This document shows, piece after piece, positions 10,603 through 18,480 of a stretch of DNA of 64,000 bases. Origin of the DNA: Massilia sp. BJB1822 (GTDB lineage: Bacteria; Pseudomonadota; Gammaproteobacteria; Burkholderiales; Burkholderiaceae_D). The DNA is taken from the NCBI RefSeq assembly GCF_013369485.1, contig NZ_JABWEB010000007.1, positions 228,198 through 292,197 of the forward strand, read 5' to 3'. How positions within the stretch are numbered: position 1 is the stretch's first letter; each line of letters starts with the position of its first letter. The notes below the pieces were generated by a model, which was not told the origin of the DNA, did no database searches, and saw only the letters and a program-made list of their open reading frames with translations. Both the position numbers and the translations under genes were made by a program.

Positions 10603-13470
10603 TTAGAAGGTGTAGCGGGCGCCGACGCTGAAGTAACGGCCCAGGGCGCCGCTATAGTCAGACGGGTTGTAGCTTTGCGCGCCATAGGTCAGCGGATCAA
10701 GCGGCGGTTCCTTGTCGAACAGGTTCTGGATGGTGCCGAAGATCTCGGTCTTGCTGTCGAACTTCCAGCGTGCCGTCAGGTCCAGGGTGGCGAAGGACTT
10801 GATCTTGCAGCCGCCAGGGGCTTCGCGGCCATCGGCGTAATGGCTGGCGCATTCGCTCAGGGATTTCTCCTTCTTGTTGTCAAAGGCGCCGCGGTAGTTG
10901 ACGGTGCCGGCGATGCGCCAGGCGCCGCGATCCCAGCTCAGGCCGAAGTTGGCACGGTTGTCCGGCGTGCCCATGCAGTTGCTGACGTCGCAATTGCCAT
11001 GGGTGCCGGCAAAGTCCAGCACCGTGCCGTCACGCTCCACGCGGCGCCACTGGAACAGGTGGGTCCATTTGGCGTCGGCGGTCAGATTGCCCCACTCGTT
11101 GGGCAGCACGAAGGTCTTGCGCACATCCACATCGACCCCGCGCACGGTGGTGGCGGCCGAGTTGACGTACTGGGTCAGCACGCCGACGATCGGGCCTGGA
11201 TCGCCAGGGATGGAGCGCACGGCGCCGGTCGGGTCGCGCACCAGGCGGTTGGCTGCGATGGCCGAGGCCGTCGTTTCCTGGTTGATTTCGTTGGTGCGCT
11301 TGATTTGCCACAGGTCGACCGACAGGCTGGTGCGTGGCAGCGGATCCCATACCATGCCCACGGTATAGCTCTTCGAGCGTTCCGGCGACAGGCCCGAGTT
11401 GGGGCTGGTGATGATGGGCATGGTCGCTTCATTACACGCGCCGTCCACGCCCAGGGCGCAACGTACGGTGTCGACGCCGCTGGAGAAGGCCGACAGGCCG
11501 CCGCGGCCATTCTCGGCCGCATTCGGTGCGCGGAAGCCGCGGGCCAAGGTGGCGCGGAAGGCCAGCTCGCGGGTCGGCGTCCATTTCAGGCCCGCTTTCG
11601 GGGTATAGGAATTGCCGATGCCCTTGTCGAAATGGTCGAAGCGCAGGGCGGCCGACAGTTCCACCGTCGGCAGGACCGGCGCCAGCAGTTCGGCAAACAG
11701 TGAGCTTGATTTGCGGTCGCCGTCATAAGCCGAGTAGCCCAGGCCGATGATATTGCCGCGCTCGGTACCCGTGGTTGGGACCAGGCGGGTTTCCTCCTTG
11801 CGGAACTCGGCACCCAGTGCCAGGCCCATGGCGCCGCCGGGCAACTGGCCGAACTCGCGCGAGGCGCGCAGATCGACTTGGGCAATGCTGGTTTTGGCGT
11901 CGCTGCTGATGGTGGGCGACAGGGCGGCATACAGGGCGGCCGAGTTCAGGCCGGCGTTTTCCGCGATGCGCCAGTAGGTATTGGCGGGCAGGGCGGCATA
12001 GGCCGGATTGCGCATGGCTGCGGCGACGTTGGCCGGGGTCGGGTTGAGCAGGGCAAAGGCGACATCGCGCTGCAGGAAGCCATCGCGGTCATTGGTGACC
12101 TTGCTGCGCGAATACAGCAGGGCGCTGTCGATATCCCAGCCCTGCACCGTGGTCTTCACGCCCACCAGGGCGCGCACGAAGTCCGAATCAATGCGGCTGC
12201 GGGTCGGGCCGATGTCGGCCGGTATATAGCGCAGGCGGCCAGGGCCGAGGCCGAAATAGGGGTTGTCCGGGTGGTTGGTACCGAGCGATATGCCGCCGTT
12301 CCGGGAGACGCCGCCAGGGTAGCCGGTGCTGCCACTGACGCTGCCGGGGGCGCCGGAGGAATTGGATTTGCTCTTATAGTAGTTCAGCTCGGCATACGCC
12401 TGGGTGTCCGGGTTGAGCTGCACGGTCAGGCGGCCGAACAGATTGGCGGTTTTTTGCTCCGGCTGCATCTGGGAATAGAGCTGGGCCGAGTCGATGACGC
12501 AACCGCCGCCGGGGTCGCCTTGGGGATGTTTGGTGAAGTTGCCGCAGGCGGCGCCTGGGAAGGTGCGGGTGAAGCCGTCCCCCTTCAGGTTGCCGCGGTT
12601 GTAAAACTCGCCGGTGTCTGGATGGGCCACATTGCCGTTGATTGCCGGGTTGCCAGTGCCGAGGTCGCTGGTGATCCAGCCCGCGCCGCCGATATCGTCG
12701 CCGGCAAAGCCCAGGTAGCGCAGGTCGCTGCGGCCGACGGCGCCGCGGCCGTCGCGGTCGCGGTACCAGACCTTGCGCTTCTTGCCGAACTCCAGGCTGA
12801 ACAGGGCATTGTAGCGGTCGCTGTCCAGGTCGCCGAAGCCGTGGGTGATGGCGAGCCGGGTATCGCCGCCATCGCGCTCTTGCGACAGGCCTTGGCTGGC
12901 GCGCACGGTGGTGCCTTTGAAGTCGCGGCGCAGGATGACGTTGACCACGCCGGCAATCGCGTCCGAGCCATATACGGCCGAGGCGCCGTCTTTCAGGATC
13001 TCGACGCGCTCCACGGCTTCGGCTGGAATGATGTTCAGGTCGGCAAAGACTTTTTGGCCGTCATCGGCCAGGCCGTAAGGGGCGATGCGGCGGCCGTTCA
13101 ACAGCACCAGGGTGGACGAGGTACCCAGGCCGCGCAGCGAAATGCCCGAGGCGCCTTGGGCGAAGCCACTGCTGAAGGTGGTTGGTACCGAACCCTGGTT
13201 ATCCACGGCCAGCGTCTGCAGCAGCTCGGCGACCGTGCTCTTGCCGGTTTTTTCAATGTCGGCACGGGTCACGGTCTGGACTGGCGAGGCCGTTTCGGCC
13301 TGGGCGCGGCGGATGTGGGTGCCGGTGATTTCGACGCGGGTGATCGGCTGCTGGGCTGGAGCCGCCTGCGCCATGGCGTCGTGGGCCAGGACGGCAAGCA
13401 TCAGCGGTGCGGCGAGCGGGAAGGCACGGCGCAGGCTGCGGGAAATCGGATGGGGGTGCAAGTCTCTCAT
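10603..13470 (-). CDS. TonB-dependent outer-membrane receptor (TBDR 1)
   Basis: A 955-residue TBDR. It has a signal peptide (ends ...LAHDAMAQA), the VEITGTHIRR segment typical of this receptor group, a plug domain (SPVQTVTRADIEKTGKSTVAELLQ; GISLRGLGTSSTLVLLNGRR; DGASAVYGSDAIAGVVN), a long beta-barrel and a C-terminal Phe (VGARYTF), the outer-membrane sorting signal. It should import a bulky nutrient using TonB-ExbBD energy; the substrate is not evident. The ATG at 13470 follows GGAGACG; the upstream TTG is not needed. The closest relatives in the window are the receptors at 21582 and 24612, which share the TAETASPVQ plug start and the GTHGNCDxSNCxGTP motif with its two Cys residues. Confidence 0.93.
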   Translation of the reverse strand: MRDLHPHPISRSLRRAFPLAAPLMLAVLAHDAMAQAAPAQQPITRVEITGTHIRRAQAETASPVQTVTRADIEKTGKSTVAELLQTLAVDNQGSVPTTFSSGFAQGASGISLRGLGTSSTLVLLNGRRIAPYGLADDGQKVFADLNIIPAEAVERVEILKDGASAVYGSDAIAGVVNVILRRDFKGTTVRASQGLSQERDGGDTRLAITHGFGDLDSDRYNALFSLEFGKKRKVWYRDRDGRGAVGRSDLRYLGFAGDDIGGAGWITSDLGTGNPAINGNVAHPDTGEFYNRGNLKGDGFTRTFPGAACGNFTKHPQGDPGGGCVIDSAQLYSQMQPEQKTANLFGRLTVQLNPDTQAYAELNYYKSKSNSSGAPGSVSGSTGYPGGVSRNGGISLGTNHPDNPYFGLGPGRLRYIPADIGPTRSRIDSDFVRALVGVKTTVQGWDIDSALLYSRSKVTNDRDGFLQRDVAFALLNPTPANVAAAMRNPAYAALPANTYWRIAENAGLNSAALYAALSPTISSDAKTSIAQVDLRASREFGQLPGGAMGLALGAEFRKEETRLVPTTGTERGNIIGLGYSAYDGDRKSSSLFAELLAPVLPTVELSAALRFDHFDKGIGNSYTPKAGLKWTPTRELAFRATLARGFRAPNAAENGRGGLSAFSSGVDTVRCALGVDGACNEATMPIITSPNSGLSPERSKSYTVGMVWDPLPRTSLSVDLWQIKRTNEINQETTASAIAANRLVRDPTGAVRSIPGDPGPIVGVLTQYVNSAATTVRGVDVDVRKTFVLPNEWGNLTADAKWTHLFQWRRVERDGTVLDFAGTHGNCDVSNCMGTPDNRANFGLSWDRGAWRIAGTVNYRGAFDNKKEKSLSECASHYADGREAPGGCKIKSFATLDLTARWKFDSKTEIFGTIQNLFDKEPPLDPLTYGAQSYNPSDYSGALGRYFSVGARYTF

Positions 13471-13850
13471 TACTGTACGTCTCCACAAAAGATCGGTGAA
13501 TGAAGCCTCTCCAGAATAATTCTTTGAGATTTTCTGCGAGACTTAAACTTATATAATAATTAATCAGAAAAATCATGTTTTTCACCTAATATTTATTCTT
13601 GGAAAGCCAAATTGGCTATATTCCGTTGTGGAATGGATACATGATGTGTTTTGAATGCAAGTGCATGATTTGGAAGGAATATGTTATTGAGTTCTATTGC
13701 TTGCAAATTAAAATTATCGTGTTCCGATAATATTTTAGGTGACTATATTTATTGATAGTTTCTGCATTGCTAGATAAGGGGCGGTGGGAATTGGCGCAGC
13801 GCAAGGGCCGCCGCCGCGCGGGCCTGGCGCCCCCTGCTGCATATGGGGGC
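13471..13850. promoter_or_regulatory. AT-rich divergent intergenic region with two dyads
   Basis: About 250 bases (13520-13765) are strikingly AT-rich compared with the coding DNA around them. They lie upstream of TBDR 1 (minus) and of the aro leader (plus). Two perfect inverted repeats stand out: GCCAA-A-TTGGC at 13606-13616, and ATTATCG-TGTTC-CGATAAT at 13713-13731. No protein is supported here. It probably holds the TBDR 1 promoter and regulator sites. Confidence 0.5.
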
Positions 13851-13880
13851 TTGCCAAACGCTGTCCAATGTTGTTATAGT
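13851..13880 (+). promoter_or_regulatory. Sigma70 promoter of the aro leader/DAHP synthase gene
   Basis: TTGCCA (13851-13856) and TATAGT (13875-13880) are separated by 18 bases. Transcription would start near 13887, just before the leader-peptide ribosome site. Confidence 0.7.
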
Positions 13881-13907
13881 GGCTCGAACTTTCAGGAACT
13901 CATACCC

Positions 13908-13976
13908 ATGCTGCGCTTCGTCTTCTTTACCAACTGGTTTTACTTTAGCCATTCCAGCCCCAAGGCGGTGGAGTAG
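13908..13976 (+). CDS. Aromatic-rich leader peptide of the DAHP synthase gene
   Basis: A 22-codon frame, MLRFVFFTNWFYFSHSSPKAVE, contains five Phe, one Trp and one Tyr, all within residues 4-13. It starts 9 bases after AGGAA and lies between a good promoter and an intrinsic terminator upstream of a DAHP synthase gene. This is the layout of the phe/trp-type leader peptides: ribosome stalling at uncharged Phe/Tyr/Trp codons decides whether the downstream terminator forms. The product itself has no expected function beyond being translated. A longer upstream in-frame ORF exists, but the promoter lies inside it. Confidence 0.82.
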   Translation: MLRFVFFTNWFYFSHSSPKAVE

Positions 13977-14052
13977 CGGCCGGTTCACGTAAGCAGCACA
14001 ACGAGATCCCCAGCAAATACCAAGAGACCGCCAGCGATGGCGGTTTTTTTTT
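13964..14052 (+). promoter_or_regulatory. Transcription attenuator (antiterminator/terminator) of the DAHP synthase gene
   Basis: The terminator is ACCGCCA (14027-14033), loop GCGA, TGGCGGT (14038-14044), then eight T residues. The segment GGCGGT at 13964-13969, inside the last codons of the leader peptide, is complementary to ACCGCC at 14027-14032 and could form a competing antiterminator. A ribosome stalled on the Phe/Trp/Tyr codons (13917-13946) leaves 13964-13969 free, favouring read-through; a ribosome at the stop codon (13974) covers it, favouring termination. The pairing is seen in the sequence; the regulatory logic is inferred from known amino-acid operon attenuators. Confidence 0.8.
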
Positions 14053-14080
14053 ACCCAGGCTTTTTTTCTCAGGAGAACCC

Positions 14081-15145
14081 ATGCAACGCACCGACGATTT
14101 GCGCATCCGCGAAATGAAAGAACTGACCCCGCCGTCCCATCTGATCCGCGAGTTCCCCTGCAGCGAAGCGGCTTCGCAGACGGCGGCCGACGCGCGCGTG
14201 GCCCTGCACCGCATCCTGCACGGCCAGGACGACCGCCTGATGGTGGTGATCGGCCCTTGCTCCATCCACGATCCGAAGGCGGCCATGGAGTATGCGCGCC
14301 GTCTGGCCCCGCTGCGCGCCAAGCTCAAGGACGACCTGGAAATCGTCATGCGCGTGTATTTCGAAAAGCCGCGCACCACGGTGGGCTGGAAGGGCATGAT
14401 CAACGATCCGTATATGGACAACAGCTTCCGCATCAACGACGGCTTGCGCATGGCGCGCGAGCTGCTGCGCGATATCAACGAACTGGGCCTGCCGGCCGGC
14501 ACCGAGTTCCTCGACGTGATCAGCCCTCAGTATGTCGCCGACCTGATCAGCTGGGGCGCGATCGGCGCGCGCACCACGGAGTCGCAGGTGCACCGCGAGC
14601 TGGCGTCCGGCCTGTCCTGCCCGGTCGGCTTCAAGAATGGCACGGACGGCAATACCCGCATCGCGGTGGAGGCGATCAAGGCCGCATCCCAGCCCCACCA
14701 TTTCCTGTCCGTCACCAAGGGCGGTCACTCGGCCATCGTGTCCACCAATGGCAATGAGGATTGCCACATCATCCTGCGCGGCGGCAAGGCGCCGAACTAC
14801 GATGCGGCCAGCGTGGAAGAGGCGTGCAAGGCGATTGCCGGCCACGGCCTGGCGGCGCGCCTGATGATCGACGCTTCCCACGCCAACAGCTCGAAAAAGC
14901 ATGAAAACCAGATTCCCGTGTGCGCCGATATCGCGCGCCAGCTGGCCGGCGGCGATACGCGCATCGTCGGCGTCATGGTGGAATCGCATCTGGTGGCCGG
15001 GCGCCAGGACTTGGTGCCGGGCAAGGAGCTGGTCTACGGCCAGTCGGTAACCGACGGTTGCATCGACTGGGAGAGCAGCGTGCTGGTGCTGGAAGAGTTG
15101 GCGGCCGCCGTGCGCCAGCGCCGCCTGCGCCGCGAAGATAACTAA
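14081..15145 (+). CDS. aroG: Class I DAHP synthase (3-deoxy-7-phosphoheptulonate synthase)
   Basis: Catalyses the first step of the shikimate pathway, condensing phosphoenolpyruvate and erythrose 4-phosphate. The 354-residue product matches E. coli AroG over its full length, including DDRLMVVIGPCSIHDP, EIVMRVYFEKPRTTVGWKG, GARTTESQVHRELASGLS and GVMVESHL. Residues binding PEP (KPRT, KNGTDG) and metal (the Cys of GPCS and the His of KGGHSA) are present. The type is AroG/AroF/AroH; which aromatic acid inhibits it cannot be settled by eye. An AGGAG site precedes the ATG. It is controlled by the upstream leader-peptide attenuator. Confidence 0.96.
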   Translation: MQRTDDLRIREMKELTPPSHLIREFPCSEAASQTAADARVALHRILHGQDDRLMVVIGPCSIHDPKAAMEYARRLAPLRAKLKDDLEIVMRVYFEKPRTTVGWKGMINDPYMDNSFRINDGLRMARELLRDINELGLPAGTEFLDVISPQYVADLISWGAIGARTTESQVHRELASGLSCPVGFKNGTDGNTRIAVEAIKAASQPHHFLSVTKGGHSAIVSTNGNEDCHIILRGGKAPNYDAASVEEACKAIAGHGLAARLMIDASHANSSKKHENQIPVCADIARQLAGGDTRIVGVMVESHLVAGRQDLVPGKELVYGQSVTDGCIDWESSVLVLEELAAAVRQRRLRREDN

Positions 15146-15169
15146 GTTTTTGCTAGCTTCTCCCGCCTA

Positions 15170-15232
15170 TTGACGGCATCCTGCCGTCAAACCATCCCTA
15201 AAGCGCGTTCCGGCATGAAAGCCGGAATGCGC
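15170..15232 (+). terminator. Two consecutive hairpins after the DAHP synthase gene
   Basis: TTGACGGCA-TCC-TGCCGTCAA (15170-15190) is a perfect 9-bp stem, and 15203-15232 folds into a 12-bp stem (GCGCGTTCCGGC against GCCGGAATGCGC, one G-T pair). Neither has a T-run, so termination may be Rho-assisted or the hairpins may stabilise the mRNA end. Confidence 0.55.
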
Positions 15233-15437
15233 TGTCTGCGCCCCATTTCACACCAAACTTGCATGAAAAGATAGTGTTTTATGTAAGTCACTTCTTCTTT
15301 TTAGTGCCGCTGTGGGATTTTCGTCGCATCCAATGTGTATTCGTTGACGACAGGAAGTCACCATGTTTCCATGCTTAAAAACTGAATATTGTTGCGCGAA
15401 AAACAAGCTACAGCCATTCACACACAAGAGGGAAAGC

Positions 15438-18410
15438 ATGATGATGAAAGAAAAAGTGCTGGCGCGCTCCTTGCGCCTAATTTGCTGGGGCGGCATGGCG
15501 CTGGGTCTGGGCGCGGCGGCGCCCGCCGCGCTGGCGCAAAGCGCCGACGGCGGCGACAAGATGACCCGGGTGGAAATCACCGGTTCTTCGATCCGCCGCA
15601 TCGCCAAGGAGGGCACCTTGCCGGTGCAGACCCTGACCCAGGAAGACATCAAGAAAACCGGCGCCAGCTCGGCCACCGAGCTGATCCAGAACCTGCCGGC
15701 CATGCAGGGCTTCGTGCCGGCATCGAGTTCGGTCAATGGCGGCGCCGCCGGGGTGACCACGGCAGCGCTGCACTCGCTGCAATCGAAATACACCCTGGTG
15801 CTATTGGATGGCCAGCGCATGGCGCCGGTCGAACTGGGCAATACCCAGGGCGGCGGCTATGCCGTCAATATCGAGAGCATTCCGCTGGAGGCGGTGGAGC
15901 GCGTCGAAATCCTGACCGACGGCGCCTCGGCCCTGTATGGTTCGGATGCGATTTCCGGCGTGGTCAACTTCATCCTGAAAAAGAACAAGACCGACGGCAG
16001 TGCCTATGTCACCACGAACAAGCCGCAGCACAAGGGCGGCAGCAGCTGGTCGGCCGGCATCACCAAGGGTTTCGGCGACCTGGACCGCGACCGCTTCAAC
16101 ATCCTGTTTTCCTATAGCCACGAGAAGCAGCAGGCGCTGGCCGCCTCGCAGCGCGAAGCCTCGCGCCGCGGCACCTATCTGCCCTTCAGCTATAAGGGCA
16201 AGAACTATGTCTACGACGCCGCCACCGAGAATACCGAACCGGCCAATATCACCATCAATGCCTTGCCGGCCAATGCGCCGGCCGGCACCGCGCCGACCGC
16301 ATATTCGATCAATCCTTACTACAACAAGAACGGCAATTGCGGCAGCTCCATGGCCAATGCCCAGATCGATCCGCTCGGCTACAACGGCGTGTCCTGCCGC
16401 TTCAACTACGCGGCCATGGTGCAGACCATCCCTGAATCCCAGCGCGACAGCGGCCTGTTGAAAGGCTCTTTCCAGCTCAACGAAAACACCACGCTGTGGG
16501 CCGAGGCCGTGCTGTCGCGCTTCAAGATGCGCTCGCAGTATGGTTCCGCAGCCCAGCCGATGGGCATCAACGCCACCACCCGCTTCCCGGTGCTGTGGAA
16601 TAAATACGTGCAGCCTTTCCTGACGGCCAATAATCTGGTGCCGGCCGATGTCGATCCCGATAACCCGAACGGCCCGCTGGGCACGCTCGGCTACCGCTCG
16701 GTGCTGGTGGGCGGGCGCGCCGACGACTACATCACCGATGCGCGCCACCTGTCCTTCGGCGTCACCGGTCAGGCCATGGGCTGGAGCTATAACGCCAGCG
16801 CGGTGCTCTCGCGCAGCCAGCTGAAGGACAAGGCGGCCGGCGGCTACACCGATTTCGACAAGCTGGTGAGCCTGGTCGCCAGCGGCAAATACGATCTGAT
16901 CATGGGCACGGGCGCCGAACTGCTGCGCGACGCCCTGGTGAATGGCACGGAGTTCCAGAAATCCGTCTCCACCCTGAACAGCTTGCATTTCGGCGCCCAG
17001 CATGATGTGCTGGAACTGCCGGGCGGCATGGCGATTGGGTCGCTCGGCGGCGACTTCGTGAAGACGCGCTACCGTACCGATTACCATCCGCTGATCCTGT
17101 CGCAATCCGGTTTCGAGGGGCAGCCGGCGTCGGCCAATTATCCGGTCGGCGGCAGTTACGGTCAGGTGCCCTTCGATGCGGAGCGCAAGAACTGGGGGAT
17201 TTTGGGCGAGGTCTTGCTGCCCCTGCATAAAACCGTGGAAGCGAACGTGTCGGCGCGCTACGACAAGTATGACCGCGTGCATAGCCGGCACGTGTTTACC
17301 AGCTTGCCCGACCCGGCCACCGGCTTGCAGATGCGCCTGCCGGCTGCCGACCTGGGCAACACCTTCAATTCCAGCACCTATAAGGTGAGCCTGCGCTGGA
17401 CGCCCGTCGAAAACGTGTTGCTGCGCGCCGCTTACGGCACCGGCTTCAAGGCGCCCAATCTGAATGAAGTGGCCGGCGCGCTGACCTTCAACGGCAGCAC
17501 CTCGGGGAACTACTCCTGCCCCTTCCCGGGCACCTCGGGCTGCCGCGGCGGGCTGGCCCAGTACGATCTGCTCAAAGGGCCGAACAGCGCGAGCGGCGAG
17601 CTCGGCCTGAGGCCGGAAAAATCCAAGCAATGGACCCTCGGTGGGCGCATCGAACCCGTGACCGGCCTGTCGCTGGGCATGGATGTGTGGAATGTGCAAA
17701 TCCGCAACCAGATTCTGTCGGGCGGCATTCCCGAAGCCGAGGGCTTCCGCAACGCCCAGCAGTATAAGCACCTGTTCGTCAATCCCTATACCGATCCGGG
17801 CGGCGGCTTCACCACCATCGGCTACAAACAGTTGCCGGTGAATGGAGGCGTCGCCAATTACCGCGGCCTGGACTGGGACTTCAGCTACCGCAACCGGCGC
17901 ACCAGCCTCGGCAAGCTGTCCGCCACCTGGACCGGCACCCGCATGCTGCGCCAGAACTATACGATGGCGCCCAACGGCGACGTGAAGACCGACCTCGGCG
18001 TCTTTGGTCCGGACAATGCCGTGGTCTTCAAATGGCAGAGCCATCTGACCCTGAGCCTGGATAGCGGCCCCTTCAATAACACCGTGAGCGCGCACTACAA
18101 GTCCGGCTACAAAGACCAGTCCTATGCGAAAGGCACGGCCATCTTCCCGGTATTGGCCAATGGCAAAGTGGGAACGGAGGCAGTGGAGTTCGAAGGCCTG
18201 GATACGCCCTCGTACACCACCTTCGACTGGCAGGGTAAATGGACCTATAGCAAAGCCTGGAGTGTGACGGCGGGCGTGAAGAACCTGTTCGACCGCAAAC
18301 CGCCCCTGTCGCTGCAAAGCGCGGGCGGCGGCAACCAGGGCGGCTACGACGGCCGCTATGCCGATCCGCTGGGACGCACCTTCTACCTGACGGCTGGCTA
18401 CAACTTCTAA
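15438..18410 (+). CDS. TonB-dependent outer-membrane receptor (TBDR 2)
   Basis: A 990-residue TBDR with signal peptide (MMMKEKVLARSLRLICWGG...AALAQS), VEITGSSIRR, plug motifs (LPVQTLTQEDIKKTGASSATELIQNLPAMQGF; KYTLVLLDGQRMAP; DGASALYGSDAISGVVNFILKK), a beta-barrel and terminal YNF. The chosen start is the first ATG of an ATGATGATG run at 15438, preceded by GAGGG; the longer frame from 15363 would bury the signal peptide. It is most like TBDR 3, its convergent neighbour (shared IQNLPAMQGF-type plug, VTTA segment, FDRKPP and SLxxxxGxxxxGY near the end). Substrate unknown. Confidence 0.93.
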   Translation: MMMKEKVLARSLRLICWGGMALGLGAAAPAALAQSADGGDKMTRVEITGSSIRRIAKEGTLPVQTLTQEDIKKTGASSATELIQNLPAMQGFVPASSSVNGGAAGVTTAALHSLQSKYTLVLLDGQRMAPVELGNTQGGGYAVNIESIPLEAVERVEILTDGASALYGSDAISGVVNFILKKNKTDGSAYVTTNKPQHKGGSSWSAGITKGFGDLDRDRFNILFSYSHEKQQALAASQREASRRGTYLPFSYKGKNYVYDAATENTEPANITINALPANAPAGTAPTAYSINPYYNKNGNCGSSMANAQIDPLGYNGVSCRFNYAAMVQTIPESQRDSGLLKGSFQLNENTTLWAEAVLSRFKMRSQYGSAAQPMGINATTRFPVLWNKYVQPFLTANNLVPADVDPDNPNGPLGTLGYRSVLVGGRADDYITDARHLSFGVTGQAMGWSYNASAVLSRSQLKDKAAGGYTDFDKLVSLVASGKYDLIMGTGAELLRDALVNGTEFQKSVSTLNSLHFGAQHDVLELPGGMAIGSLGGDFVKTRYRTDYHPLILSQSGFEGQPASANYPVGGSYGQVPFDAERKNWGILGEVLLPLHKTVEANVSARYDKYDRVHSRHVFTSLPDPATGLQMRLPAADLGNTFNSSTYKVSLRWTPVENVLLRAAYGTGFKAPNLNEVAGALTFNGSTSGNYSCPFPGTSGCRGGLAQYDLLKGPNSASGELGLRPEKSKQWTLGGRIEPVTGLSLGMDVWNVQIRNQILSGGIPEAEGFRNAQQYKHLFVNPYTDPGGGFTTIGYKQLPVNGGVANYRGLDWDFSYRNRRTSLGKLSATWTGTRMLRQNYTMAPNGDVKTDLGVFGPDNAVVFKWQSHLTLSLDSGPFNNTVSAHYKSGYKDQSYAKGTAIFPVLANGKVGTEAVEFEGLDTPSYTTFDWQGKWTYSKAWSVTAGVKNLFDRKPPLSLQSAGGGNQGGYDGRYADPLGRTFYLTAGYNF

Positions 18411-18425
18411 GCGGCAGCCCAAAGT

Positions 18426-18465
18426 AAAACCGCCGGTGGGGACGGAACCCCACCGGCGGTTTTTT
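18426..18465. terminator. Bidirectional terminator between TBDR 2 and TBDR 3
   Basis: AAAACCGCCGGTGGGG and CCCCACCGGCGGTTTT are perfect complements around a six-base loop, with A/T tracts on both sides, so it can end transcription of both convergent receptor genes. Confidence 0.93.
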
Positions 18466-18480
18466 ATGCCTGCAGCCTGA

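Noticed and set aside
13752..13976. A 74-codon gene containing the aromatic leader peptide.
   Set aside because: The promoter at 13851-13880 lies inside it and the first 52 codons have no ribosome site; the 22-codon leader explains the signal.
15363..15437. An extended N-terminus for TBDR 2.
   Set aside because: It would place 25 Cys/Lys-rich residues before a normal signal peptide; the ATG at 15438 has a good ribosome site.
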